From: Erpobdella octoculata
Taxonomy: Eukaryota; Annelida; Clitellata; Hirudinida; Erpobdellidae
Direction: 5' to 3'
DNA: 64,000 nt
Assembly (NCBI GenBank): GCA_963978895.1
Contig: OZ022247.1
Coordinates: 13,518,972-13,582,971 of the forward strand
Every line of letters begins with the position of its first letter. The first letter of the stretch is position 1. Both the position numbers and the translations under genes were made by a program. The notes beneath the pieces are model-generated. The model saw nothing but the letters and a program-made list of their open reading frames with translations, searched no databases and had not been told where the DNA came from. Positions 45,701 to 58,700 of this stretch are shown in pieces.

Positions 45701-48700
45701 GCAGTTGGTTTTTATAACAATATATCTGTGAGTAAAATTCTGATCTTAAAATCGTGATTATTCTCAACTGCTGGCACTTGTATGTACTGACATTTATAAA
45801 TAGCAATGCAAGGCTTATTTTCGTAACTTAATTTAGTTACTAAATTTTAGTATTAAGACATTTTTAATCAACTTACATTATTTATTATTTAATACATTTT
45901 TTCAAAGTGTAAAGCTGGGTATTAGGCAAAGCAAATTTAATTTCTGCAAGTTTCACTTACTGTTATTTTTGTGAAATACATGTTTTGTAAGATTTAGGGT
46001 CTTACGTTTTGATGAAAATGATATCAGGAGATTCAATGTCATGAGTGTATGTTGATGAGTGTTTACGTTCAGCCCCCCCCCTTTGATAGAAAAATGGGTC
46101 TATGAATTAACCAAACATTTTCTTGACAGATTGATAAGAAGTAAGTTGCAAGTTGCATGTGAAAAGGTTTGCTCTGAGTATGGGTTCTTTAAAACTGCAA
46201 TTATGAATTTAACTTCGAAACTTCTACAATCAAACTGAGGCAAATTGACAGGTGGCTTCAATCCTCCTCAAAAGTAGACTTTTATTATGGTATCAAACAG
46301 CAGCTTTAGGTTAAATCGTTGAAGGTGTGGCTTTTGGTTAAATCCTTGAAGGGGTGACTTTTGGTTAAATCGTTGAAGGGGTGGCTTTTGGTTTGGTTTG
46401 CTCAAGGCAACAAGGGTATATTTCCTATGTTGTGTCAATTAGTAAATGAATATAGGATTGTATTGTTAATGATCACCTGAGATTAATATGAGCTTTAAAA
46501 TTATTTTAGTGCGATTGGCAAGGATCTGAAATTACCAGGAAACATAAAGATCATAAATGTGGAAGGAAAATATGTCATGCCAGGTTAGATGAATTTACTT
46601 ATTTGTGAAATTTATTCGGATTTGAATGAATTTTTATACAAAATAATGAATTTGTTACATAAAAAAGCATGAATTTGTTTAAGTATGAATTAATTTAAAT
46701 ATAAATACACATATTTTTATGTAAATGAATTAATGTTTATTATTGAGATTGCAAAAGATACTAGTCATATTGAATAAGAACAAATGGATGATTCAGTGAA
46801 TATTAAAGCATAATAATTGTTCAAGTTTATTAATGAAAACATTAAAGAGGATTGAATGTTTGTTTCAATTTACTCCATGGAAAAGAGAGTTGATAGTAAT
46901 ATTTATGTCAAGTAATAAATCAAATTTGAGGAATGTGTTTGTATATGATGTTGATGATATTAGACATTGTGGTTATTATAGTTGGAGAAATCATATTTGT
47001 TTTAATTGAATTGTTTTATTTGTTGTTTAAAATGTTTTTATGGTCATTTTATTTAATTTGTCTACTCAGTTTTTTTGGCTGGTCTAATTTTATTATTAAC
47101 TTTTATTTATTGCTTTTACTTGGTGAGAATTAGTTGTTATCATCTCTTTATGAATTCTTTTTTTTACACTTTTTCTTTGTTCATATATTTTATGTGTTTT
47201 GGGTTTTAGACTCCTTTTCAACATGCCATTCCAATGTTTAATGGTGCATTACATATGCTTCTACATATGCATTATATATCTTATTACATATTAATTATAT
47301 ATCTTACTACATATTAATTATATATCTTACTACAAATGAATTATATATCTTACTACATATTCATTACATATCTTACTGCATATGCATTATATATCTTATT
47401 ACATATTAATTATATATCTTATTACCTAAATTTTTATTTGGACTAATTCTAGGTGGCATTGATCTGAATACCCATTTTGGAGTAAATCACTTGGGCTGTC
47501 AATCAGTTGATGATTTCTCTACTGGTACAAGAGCTGCTATTTATGGAGGGACTACTCTCATTGGTTGGCCTAATTTAAAGTTTTTTATATCTCAGTTTGT
47601 TTTTGCCACCACTGACTGAAAATTTTTATTTACATAACATGTTTACATTTTGAATGCTTCTAGTGGACTGCGTTGTGCCAGATGACAACCAATCATACCT
47701 GCAGGCCTATGACAATTGGTTCAAGAAAACAGAGAACTCATTTTGTAACTTTGCTGCAAGACTTGCCTTGACCTGGTGGTCTGATGATGTTGAGAAAGAA
47801 GTTGAGTCTTTAGTCAAGGAGAAAGGTTTGTAGTGGTGATAATGATTGCATTTAGAATAAAATTATTTCTGTTTATCTTATAATCTGCTTGTTTGACACC
47901 AATCATTATCATATGTATTAAATACATATGTTGTAATATATTTCAAGATTTAAGACCCTCTAACATCAAAACTGTTAATTAAGGTGTACCGATATCTCAT
48001 ATTTATACATACTTTTTTTAATCTGAAGTAAGTGATGTCTGTTTGCTGGGTTTCTTAAAGTTAATATTTGTACAGGTTACAAACATGTGGTAGCACAATG
48101 TGTGTTTGTGAATATATTTGACCTGCAGCACATTTTATTTTTAAGCAATTTATATTGAAAACAAAGTTTTTCACAAACTGACATTGTATTCGATCGAGCT
48201 GAAACTTGAAGCATAAATTCTTGGATGACAATGCATTTTATTCAATAACTAGTAAGCTGCAAAAAGTGAGGCTTTTTTCTTGAATTCCTTATATTTCAAG
48301 ATTTGCTAGCTTTTCATTTATTGCAAATTTTTCTTTTAAAATGGCATTTTTTAAATTTATATGTGCAAACATTTATTTATTTTGATTTGATTTGTTTTTG
48401 TTTTAAAACTTAGATATTTATTTTTAATTAAAAAAAATTTCTTTGAAAAAATTTGAAAACTTTATTAGAATGCATTGTCATTAGGGCAAGCCTATATTTC
48501 AGATTTCAGCTTGATTGGATGGGGAAGTTAATTTTCACTATCAAGGTTTGCACACATTCAAGCAAGCAAAACCAGCAGTGAAGTTAATATTGGGAATGTT
48601 AACAAGTAAATTAAAAACGAATTTTTAAAACCCAATGCTTTTATATGTAATTAAAACACAAATTTTGCAATCAATTTTTTCTTATATTACTCTTTTATTT

Positions 48701-51700
48701 TATATTAAAGTCGCAATATACAAAAAGAATTGGCCTTAACCTATTCTAATGGACCTTACCTTTTAAAGTGCGAGCCGAGATTAACTAAATTAATTGACTT
48801 ATTGTAAAACTAATAATTGAATATTGCATGTCTTCTATTTTGAGCATGTATGCAAAATTTGAAAAAAATCTATCATCAGGAAGTGACTCAAAAATTGATT
48901 GCAAGATTTGAAACAGACAGAGAAACAGATAGACAAACAGAGACGACGAGTAGATAAAAGCATTGGGAAAAAAAGAGAAACTTACATTGCAACAAGTTTA
49001 TCTTAAAAGTTTCAGTTCGATTAAACAATGTGAAGTTGTTTTTTCTACAATGCTTTTATCTACTCGTCGTCTCTGTTTGTCTGTTTCTCTGTCTGTTTCA
49101 AATCTTGCAATCAATTTTTGAGTCACTTCCTGATGATAGATTTTTTTCATTCTACTTCTACAATGCTTTTATCTACTCGTCGTCTCTGTTTGTCTTTCTG
49201 TTTCTCTGTCTGTTTCAAATCTTGCAATCAATTTTTGAGTCACTTCCTGATGATAGATTTTTTTCAAATTTTGCATACATGCTCAAAATAGAAGACAATG
49301 CAATATTCAATTATTAGTTTTACAATAAGTCAATTAATTTAGTTAATTTTAATTAATTTCATTTTTATATGGGAAGAAAAAATTATAATAATTATAAATT
49401 ATTATAAATTATTATAAATAATATAAATTATAAATTATTATAAATTATTATAAAATTATAAATAATTATAATTAAATAATTATAATTATAAGAAAAAATT
49501 GATTGCAAAATTTGTGTTTTAATTACATATAAAAGCATTGGGTTTTAAAATTCGTTTTTAATTTACTTGTTTAATATAAACTTATTATACACTTTTTATC
49601 CAAGGGGCATGACAGCATGTACAAACTTTAAGTTAATATATTAGTAAGATTTAAAAAACCAATAAAAATAAGATTGAATTTTCAATTAATCAGGTCATCT
49701 AAGTTCTAACATGAAAGAAGTATTCAAAAATTTCCTTTTTTTTCTTTCAGGTGTTAACCTGTTTGTTCTTCTTCCTGGTACAAAATTTTCTGACATGGAG
49801 CTCCATAAAATTTTTCATAAACTTAAACAACTTCAGTGCCTTCTTCAAGTTCATCCTGGAGATGCTGACCTGCTTATTCAGGTAAGATGATGAGAGACGG
49901 TAGAATAGGAAAAGGGAGGGGAGCGGGAGATTTTATTCTTTTATTATTTTAATGTAGAAAATCTCTCTGTTTAGAAATTAGTTTAACAGGTTATTGATTT
50001 CTTGTAATATGATTTTATATTTTGTATGTTTGGCACCAAGAAAAGAACTTCACGTTTTAGTTTTTGTTTTTATTAAAAAACTATTACTTATTTACTAATA
50101 CTATAAAATAACTTATCTAATATGAATAATATAAACTGATTATAAACTTATAATAATATAAACTTATTATGAACTTTTTATTAAACTTCTTATGAACTTA
50201 TAATAATATAAACTTAGTAGTGGGGTTTTCACATATTTAAACACAGAAATCCAGTGAAGTTTTTTCCGAAGGCGTTACAGGTCCAGAAGGCTGTCTGCTC
50301 AGCTATCCTGAAGAGGTGTGCCTAATAATAATATTATAATTAACATTAATACATCTGTATATCACTCATGAACATCTTCTTCATTTATGAATATATAAAA
50401 TTGGTTTTGCCATGCAAGATGATGACAAATTCTAATGAGGGAATTCTAAAGATGCGCAAATAAGAAACTGCGATTGGAGTTAACGTTACTTTGGCTCATC
50501 AATAAAGTTTTTATAAATTTTAAACTACAATTGTGGTTAAACCATATTTAATTTTTAATGTATTTTTGCATTTGTTGTACGTTCCAGACTATCTATCTAT
50601 ATCGGATTCATAAAATTGTTTTAACAATGCCGAGGTGTAATTAAACATTGAAATATTTCTAAAATATTCAGATAGAAACAGCAGCAATATACAAGTATGT
50701 CACACTGGCTAGTCAAATTGGACTTCCAATTTACATCACAACAGTAAGCAGTAGAAGTGCTGCAGAGCTGGTTGCTAAGAAACGAAAGGAAGGTGGGACT
50801 GAATGTTTTTTGTTAATTTCGATGTTTTTAATTTTCCAGCTAAAATAAATTGAAAGTTTTTTTCAAACTGCAGGAAAAGTTTTGTTTGCTGAAGTTACAC
50901 CAGCCTCCCTTGTGCTTGATGGATCCAGAATTCTAGATTCTGATTGGGTCACTGCTGCTGGTCATGTGACTAATCCACCAATTAGACTGCAGAATTATTC
51001 ATATTTAATTGATTTGCTTGCCAAGTAAGTAAATATTTTGATTTCAGCTGCTGATCAATTATGATGACAGTGATGATAATGATGTTGGTGGTGATGATTG
51101 TGATAGCTGTTATAGCAATAAACATAAACATAAAGGAAATGATGGGCACAAACTATAAGTTTCTATGCCCATATCTAGAATAATATTGTTCATATATAAG
51201 TTCTATAAATAAATGTATGTATATATTATTAAAAATCCTTTTTATAGTTATACATAATATCACTTATTTCGAAATGATTGTTTTTCAATAATTGCAATAA
51301 TTGTTTTTCAGTGGTGATCTGCACGTAGTTTCATCGGATCACAGAAGTTTCACGACGGAGCAGAAGGCCATGGGTCAAAATGACTTTCGACTTATTCCTC
51401 CTGGTGTTTCCTCAGTAGAAGAAAGAATTAAAGTTACATGGAGTGCTGCTGTTGTGAGTCACTATGCATTATTTTATTATAATTTGTTTTATATTGACAT
51501 TTATCATCGTTTTCTTATTTAGGTGTTTTGAAATATTATTTAAAGTGGTCTTACAATCAGACCGATGTTCAACATCATTCTCTAATTAATTTTACGAAAT
51601 CACGTTTAACATAATTTGTATTGTAACTCAGGCATCTGGTAAAATGGACCCATGCAGATTTGTTACAGTTATTTCATCACTTCCTGCAAAGCTCTTAAAC

Positions 51701-54163
51701 CTCTACCCACAAAAGGTGAAAATTTTTCTAAATTCTTAAAATGTTTTGTGCAAACAAGTTTTATAGAACATTCCTGCTGGGTGAGAGCTTATAAAAGTTT
51801 TTGATATTTTGGGTGTTTGGCACTTGTTAGAGTAAAGCATAATGAAAATTGGTGTGAGGAAATAGGCTGACTTATTTTGTTATCATTGTTAAATAAGATT
51901 TTATTGAATTGAAGGGGAGACTTGCAGTTGGATCGGATGCTGATCTGTTTGTTCTCGATACTGAAAAAGTGGAAGAGCTTCAAACCATGGGTCGACAATC
52001 AAGAAATGACTTTTGTGTTTTCGATGGTATGAAGATCAACGGAGGAATATCGACCGTTGTTAAAGATGGTGTTGCTGTTGTTGAGAGAGGAGATGATGGG
52101 AAGGTTTGGTTTTGTTTGAGGATTATAGTGATAGTAGAAGTTTTGAAATTCTGAAATAGGAAATTCTATTATAAAATTGGAAACTTTGTTTTTATACCAG
52201 ATGCTTGAAATGACCCAGTGTAATGCTTTTATGATTTGAATAAGAATTAGCTACTTCATTTCACAATACATTTACAAGATAAGAATTATCTTATGTTTTA
52301 TCATTTGACAAATATTACTGCTTGTCTTTATATTTATATTTAGAATAAAATAATTCTGATTAAAGTGGTGTGCCCAATAAGCATTTTTTAATATATTGAA
52401 TTGTAGAGAGTAGAAAATCTCAAAATATCATCCTCACTCAGCTGTCTTCCTGGAATTGAAACTGGCTTCGAAAAGTTAAGACTTAAAGACAAAGTATGCA
52501 TTCCAAATCATCCTTATTTTTTACACGCTTTTATTTGACTTCATCTGCTTGTTGTATGTTAAATGGATGGTATTTTCAAATCAAATTTTAGATCACAAGC
52601 CTTTATCTAATTGAGCTGAAACTTGGAATAGAAATGTATTATCGGTGCCAATGCAATCAATAGTTTAATAAATTCGAGTTACAAAAATGTTTAATAAAAA
52701 TATAATTAAGAATAAAATTGTTAATATGGGTGATATGAATCCAACGTCATTTACGTACGAAAATCATATATATATATATTTATATATATTGAACATCATA
52801 AAATTAAACCTTCTCGTCAACTGTTCCAAGATAACACCGAAATACTTAGTTTTGAGTCTGACTCACAAAGACTTAAAATCAAAGAGGCACTACTTATCAT
52901 CCAATGCACACCTCCAATGAACATTCAAGATAAAAGATTCGATCACACCCTTCACCTCTACGGGGCTGCTGTAGATGTCAATGTGTCAAAATTACTTGTT
53001 GGGCGGATTTGTGATGGCCGTGTACGAACAGCAGGCAACAACAAGATTTTTAAAGCCACCATTGCTCCAGATGACAACGTCGTTCGTATCTGCAAATAAA
53101 ATTACATTTGACGCTCCGCACACAAATGTTGACGTCACACTCAAGGATGTTGCCAGTGGCAGAAATGGAGAAGATGGAAGTGTTGAAGACGTACACAGGC
53201 GTGTTGATGACATGCTTAATGACATGGCTAACAGAGAGGACAGAAATTTTGAAAATGGTGTGCACGAAAATGTTGACGATGAACTTCTTGTTTTGCCTGG
53301 CTATAGAACTGAAGAGCCTATAGTTCATCCGTCATCATGTGCATTTCTGCCCGATAACCAGATTTCTGTTAGTGGACTGATCGAACACACGATTGGTCAT
53401 GTATGTGCATGTCAACCCGATCGTCTGTCGTTGGATGCGCAGAGAGAAATACCTGTTGACCATCGGATCTGCCAAACAAGTGATCAAACTCTTGATCGGT
53501 CTAATGACCTGACTCTCGATCCACCCAACGTTCTTCCACATGTTCAACATCTTGAACCTCCTCTTGTTCAACTCAACGATAGTTTTGTTCAAGACACCAC
53601 TAACCTATCTGTATGCGGGTCTGACTCGGTAGACTTGTATGTTTCATGCAGCCCTTCCGACCATATGCGTGCTGCCGGCTCCTTGGGTACAGGAGTGGAT
53701 AGCGAAGAATATGGTACGAACGTAAACAATGAAAGTTTGAATGATTGCGATGATGTCCCCGTACCCGTCGATATGATTTCATTTTCTCACCTTGCATTAA
53801 ATGTTATTGTTAGACATAGATAACACCACATACTAGCTACAATAACTTTATTTTTATCTTGGAAAATATATCTTACTTTTTAAGCTTCATTGATACAATT
53901 ATGTTTAAATATTTTATACCTTATTCTTTCTACTTTTTATTTTGAACTTCTAATTTACTTTTTAACTTTTGTGCAACTTTGTCTTTTTATATGTTTATCA
54001 AGTTTTATCTCTCTCCTTTACCTTTAAAATAAATTAACCTATTAATTTAATATGTACGTGGTTTTATATATTTATTACTTCTCTTTTTCAACCATCTCAA
54101 TATCCTGTATAAATTGTATCTCATTTTTTAAATTACTAAAATTGAGTCTTTTTGTTTTTGCAC

Positions 54164-54217
<54 letters not shown>

Positions 54218-55651
54218 TAGCAGTGCCCGTTGCGGCTTCGCTCGCATGAAATTAGAGAGTTTGAACCGTGCATCCATAGTAGAGATCAATTTTTTAGGTC
54301 TCGGCTCGGCCCGTCGACAACTTAGCCCAGCCCGTTTTAAAAACCCAAACTCCTTGCCCGGCACAGCCCGTCTGAATTAGGCCCGGCCCATTCTTACAGG
54401 CTTAGAAGTTCTATATACTTGATGAAAAACTTCGTCCCGTCCCACCTTGACTTCAGGTTTGGCCCGGCCCAACTGAAGACCCTAAAATCACTAAAATATC
54501 TATATACTTGGTGAAAAACCTCGGCCCGTTCCACTTTGATTTAAGGTTTGGCCTGACCCGTGTGAAGACTCTAAAATAACGGCTTGGCCCGGCCGGTGAT
54601 AAACTGAACTTAGCTACTTTTAACCGGCACAAAACTTCAAAATACTAATTTTTACATTTGTAGCACTTACAGTTTTTGAGTAGCAGTTATTTTGAAATCA
54701 AATAACCCTTTTTTCCACCCCACATTTGATGTCCTGGAAACCAAATTTTTAAAAAAATGTTGAAACACTTATATCATAATTTTTTGAGTAAATACTAAAT
54801 ACTAATTTTGACATCTGTAGCATTCACAGTTTTTGAGTAGCAGTTACTTTAAAAACCAAAGAAACTTTTTTCCACCCCACATTTGAGGTCCTGAAAACCA
54901 AAATTTCAAAAAATGGTGAAACACATATATCCTTATTTTTAGAGTAGAAACTAAATACTAATTTTTACTTTTGTAGCATTAACAGTTTTTGAGTAGAAGC
55001 TACTTTAAAAACCAAATAACCCAATTTTCCAACCCACATTTGAGGTCCGGGAAACCAAATTTGTATAAAATGGTGAAACACGTATATCTTTATTTTTAGA
55101 AAAGAAACTAAATAATAATTTTTACATCTGTGGTATTTACTGTTTTTGAGTAGCAGTTACTATAAAAGACAATTAGCCTTATTTTCCACCCCACATTTGA
55201 AGTCCTGGAAACCAAATTTTCAAAAAATGCTAAAACACGTATTTCATTATTTTTGGAGTAGAAACTAAATACTAATTTTTACTCCTGTAGCATTAACAGT
55301 TTTTGAGTAGAAGCTACTTTAAAAACCAAATAACCCAATTTTCCAACCCACATTTGAGGTCCGGGAAACCGAATTTTCAAAAAATGGTGAAACACGTATC
55401 TTTTTATTTTTCAAAAAGAATCTATATACCAAATTTCAGAAAAAAATTTTAGAAAAAATTTTTAGAAAAAAGTTTGTTTTCCAGTTTTTTCCCCTCAGGA
55501 GCAAAATTTTCAAAAATCCTTTCTTAGCGGATGTTTACGCTATAAAAGTAATATAAGTTCCAAATTTCACGTTCCTAGGATGAGGCGTTTGAGCTCGGCG
55601 TTGATTATGAGTCAGTCATCTGTCAGTCAGGACATGTTCTTTTATATATAT

Positions 55652-55715
<64 letters not shown>

Positions 55716-58700
55716 ATATATATAAAAATGAATGTTTGTATTTATGTTAATGTCCTTTATGCATTGCTACACCATTCATCCGATCGTAATGAAATTTTCA
55801 CACAACCTTGAGAGTCAATGAAAATCAAAACTAAAAAAAAAATTTTTGAAATCCGTCACAAAATGAGCGGAGCGGAGCGGGTGAGCGAGCGGGAACTATA
55901 TATATATATGTATGTGCGTATGTATGTGTGTATGTATGTATGTGTATGTGCATGTATGTGTGTCTGTGTGTGTGTTTATGTATGTACTAGCGGAGATACC
56001 CGGCGTTGCCCAGGTTTTTTGAGGTTTTTCTAATGTTTGTCTCTTTCTCTCCCGTTTCCTTTCCCACCTGCTTTCCCACTCCTGTTAGCTTTTCCGTTTT
56101 CGGTCGTTTTCCCACTGCCGGTCGCTTTCCCGCTCCCGGTCGTTTTCCCGTCCCGGTCGCTGCCCCGTTCCCGCTCACGTTTGCTCTCCCATTCCCGCTC
56201 ACGCTTGCTTTTCTGTTCCCGCTCGCTGTCCGTTCCGGGTGCTTTCCCGTTTCTATAATAGACAAACTAACCCACAAACATTCATATATATATATATATA
56301 GTCTTAGCAAATCTATTTTGCGTTTTATAGGCTAACAGAAGTTATGAAAGAATGTAAAAGAGAAAATGAGCGGGAACGGAAACGGGAACGGGAGAGCTAC
56401 CGTGACCGGGAATGGGAGAGCAAGCATGACCGGGAACGGGAGAGCAAGCGTGAGCGGGAACGGGAAAGCGACCGGAAACGGGAAAGCGACCGGGAACGGG
56501 AAAGCGACCGGGAACGGGAAAGCGACCGAGAACGGGAAAGCGACCGGGAACGGGAAAGCGACCGGGAACGGGAAAGCGACCGGGAACGCGGAAAGCGACC
56601 GGGAACGCGGAAAGCGACCGGGAACGCGGAAAGCGACTGGAATCGGGAGAGCAAGCTTGGAAGGAAACGCGAGCAAGAGAGAAAATCGATAACAGAACTT
56701 CTGAGCGGGAAAGCGACCGGGAGCTGGAAAACGACCGAGAGCGGAAATGCGACCGGGAACGCTACGAAAACGGGAAAGTGGAGAAGGGAACGGGAGCGAG
56801 AGAGACAAACATTAGAAAAACCTCTAAAAACCCCGGGCAACGCCGGGTAACCCCGCTAGTATTAAATAAAATGTACTTTAAAAAATTTGTAACTGTTAAA
56901 ATTTGCCGAATGGATATGATTTTGTAATTATCTGGAGAAATGTATAAGAAATCTGTATTTTTCCATATTTCTCTCTTATTAAAAGTTTTGGTCCTTAAAA
57001 ATCGATTGCAAAAATCAAAGACCAAAAAGTTGAAAAAAATACTATTAAAAAAAAAGATTTTTAAAAACATTAGAACACTTTTATTTAAATGTACTAAAAA
57101 GGATAAAATAGATTGAAATAGAATCCGACCGAAATTCGTTTTCGGTTTTGGGGCCGAAAATGACCAAAAATGGACTTTCGGTTTTCGGCCGAAAAATGTT
57201 GAAGATTTTTGGCCGAAAATCAGTATGTATATATGTATGCATGTATATGTTTATATATGTTGTGAAAAAGTCGCAACAAAAATTGTTACCCATTTCAAGC
57301 ACAGTGAGCAGGCCTGTCGCCATCTGTCGAAATGTCAAAATACCTGCGAAGTTCCTGTGCACAAACTGAAATAGGACATGGAGACAAGGTGGAACAGTGC
57401 ATTCCTGATGCTTGAGCGAACAGCACAAGGCATTGAATTTATACCGCGTCGAGAATGGTGGAATCGATGTTCTTTCAAAAACAGAGTGGGAGCTCGTAGA
57501 TCGAATTGTTCGCATTCTTAAGCCATTCTACGATGCGACTCTAGAAATATGCCATGATGACTCGTGCATATCACTTGTCATACCAATAGTCATGCAACTG
57601 AATGCTAAGTTGAAATCAACGCCTGAAGATTCGGAGTAGTGCAGATGAAGGCCGCATTACGAGAAGCGATGAATCGGCGTTTTGGGCAAATTAAGACAAT
57701 GCCCAATTTGATCGTGGCGATGTTGAAATGAGTTTATTTATATAGCGCCAGATAAGTCAGAGGCGCTTACGAAGGTTCCTTTGGAATCGGAAACTTCGAA
57801 GAACACGCTATTTTCATAGACATGAGTTAACCCTAGATAACTCTGAGTTGACGTGAGCACATGTGAGTTAGTTTCTTGCTCAAGGAAATTACGTGCCTGG
57901 ACCGGGAATCGAACCCGGGTCCTACGACTCTCAAAGCCGGTATCTATACCACTAGACCAACACGTCCCACATGATGTTGCTAGATCCTAGATTCAAAGAT
58001 ATGTATTTTGACAGTGAACAAAAAGATGCAGCCAAGAACACGATTATCAAATTCCTCCGAATTTAAATCATAGCGTTCCCATTGCTTTGAGTAAAAAATA
58101 GACGCTTGGGAACGCAGAGGAACGTGTTCCTAGGCCCACACTGTTATGTATTAATTTCATGATTTCACTTTAAAAATTATAATTTAAAAAAATTTAACAA
58201 AAATTTATATAATATATCATTTATATTTATTTTCTAATTTAAAAATGTTATCGTATTTTTTATTATGTTTGGTTATTTTTGTTTTTTGCGGTTTTGAAAA
58301 TTTATGAAAGGGGCCTATTTTATTTAGATGACGTTCCCAGGGCCAATTTTTTATTCTTTAACCACTGCAGCTCAGTAAATACATAGCTTAGAAATATTTT
58401 TAATTCAAGAATTTATTAAATTTAAAATATTCATCAAAATCAGATATTCAAGTGTAATTTTGTATGGAATGTATGGCAGTGATATAGAATGTATGTTGGT
58501 GATATAGCATGTATGGTGGTGTTATAGAATGTATAGTGGTGATATAGAATATATGGTGGTGATATAGAATTATGGTGGTGATATAGAATTATGGTTGTGG
58601 TATAAAATGTATGGTGGTGATCTATAATGTTTTGTGGTGATTATACAGTTGCAATTATGATTCAGATTGTTTTATGAAACTAAATAAATAAATTAATACA

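Noticed and set aside
46933..47133. 66-codon hydrophobic frame in CRMP intron 3
   Set aside because: T-rich intron sequence gives Phe/Leu/Ile-rich frames by composition; no start context or similarity.
57893..57968. Functional tRNA gene on the minus strand
   Set aside because: The acceptor arm does not pair, the anticodon stem has a mismatch, and a SINE body and target duplication follow.
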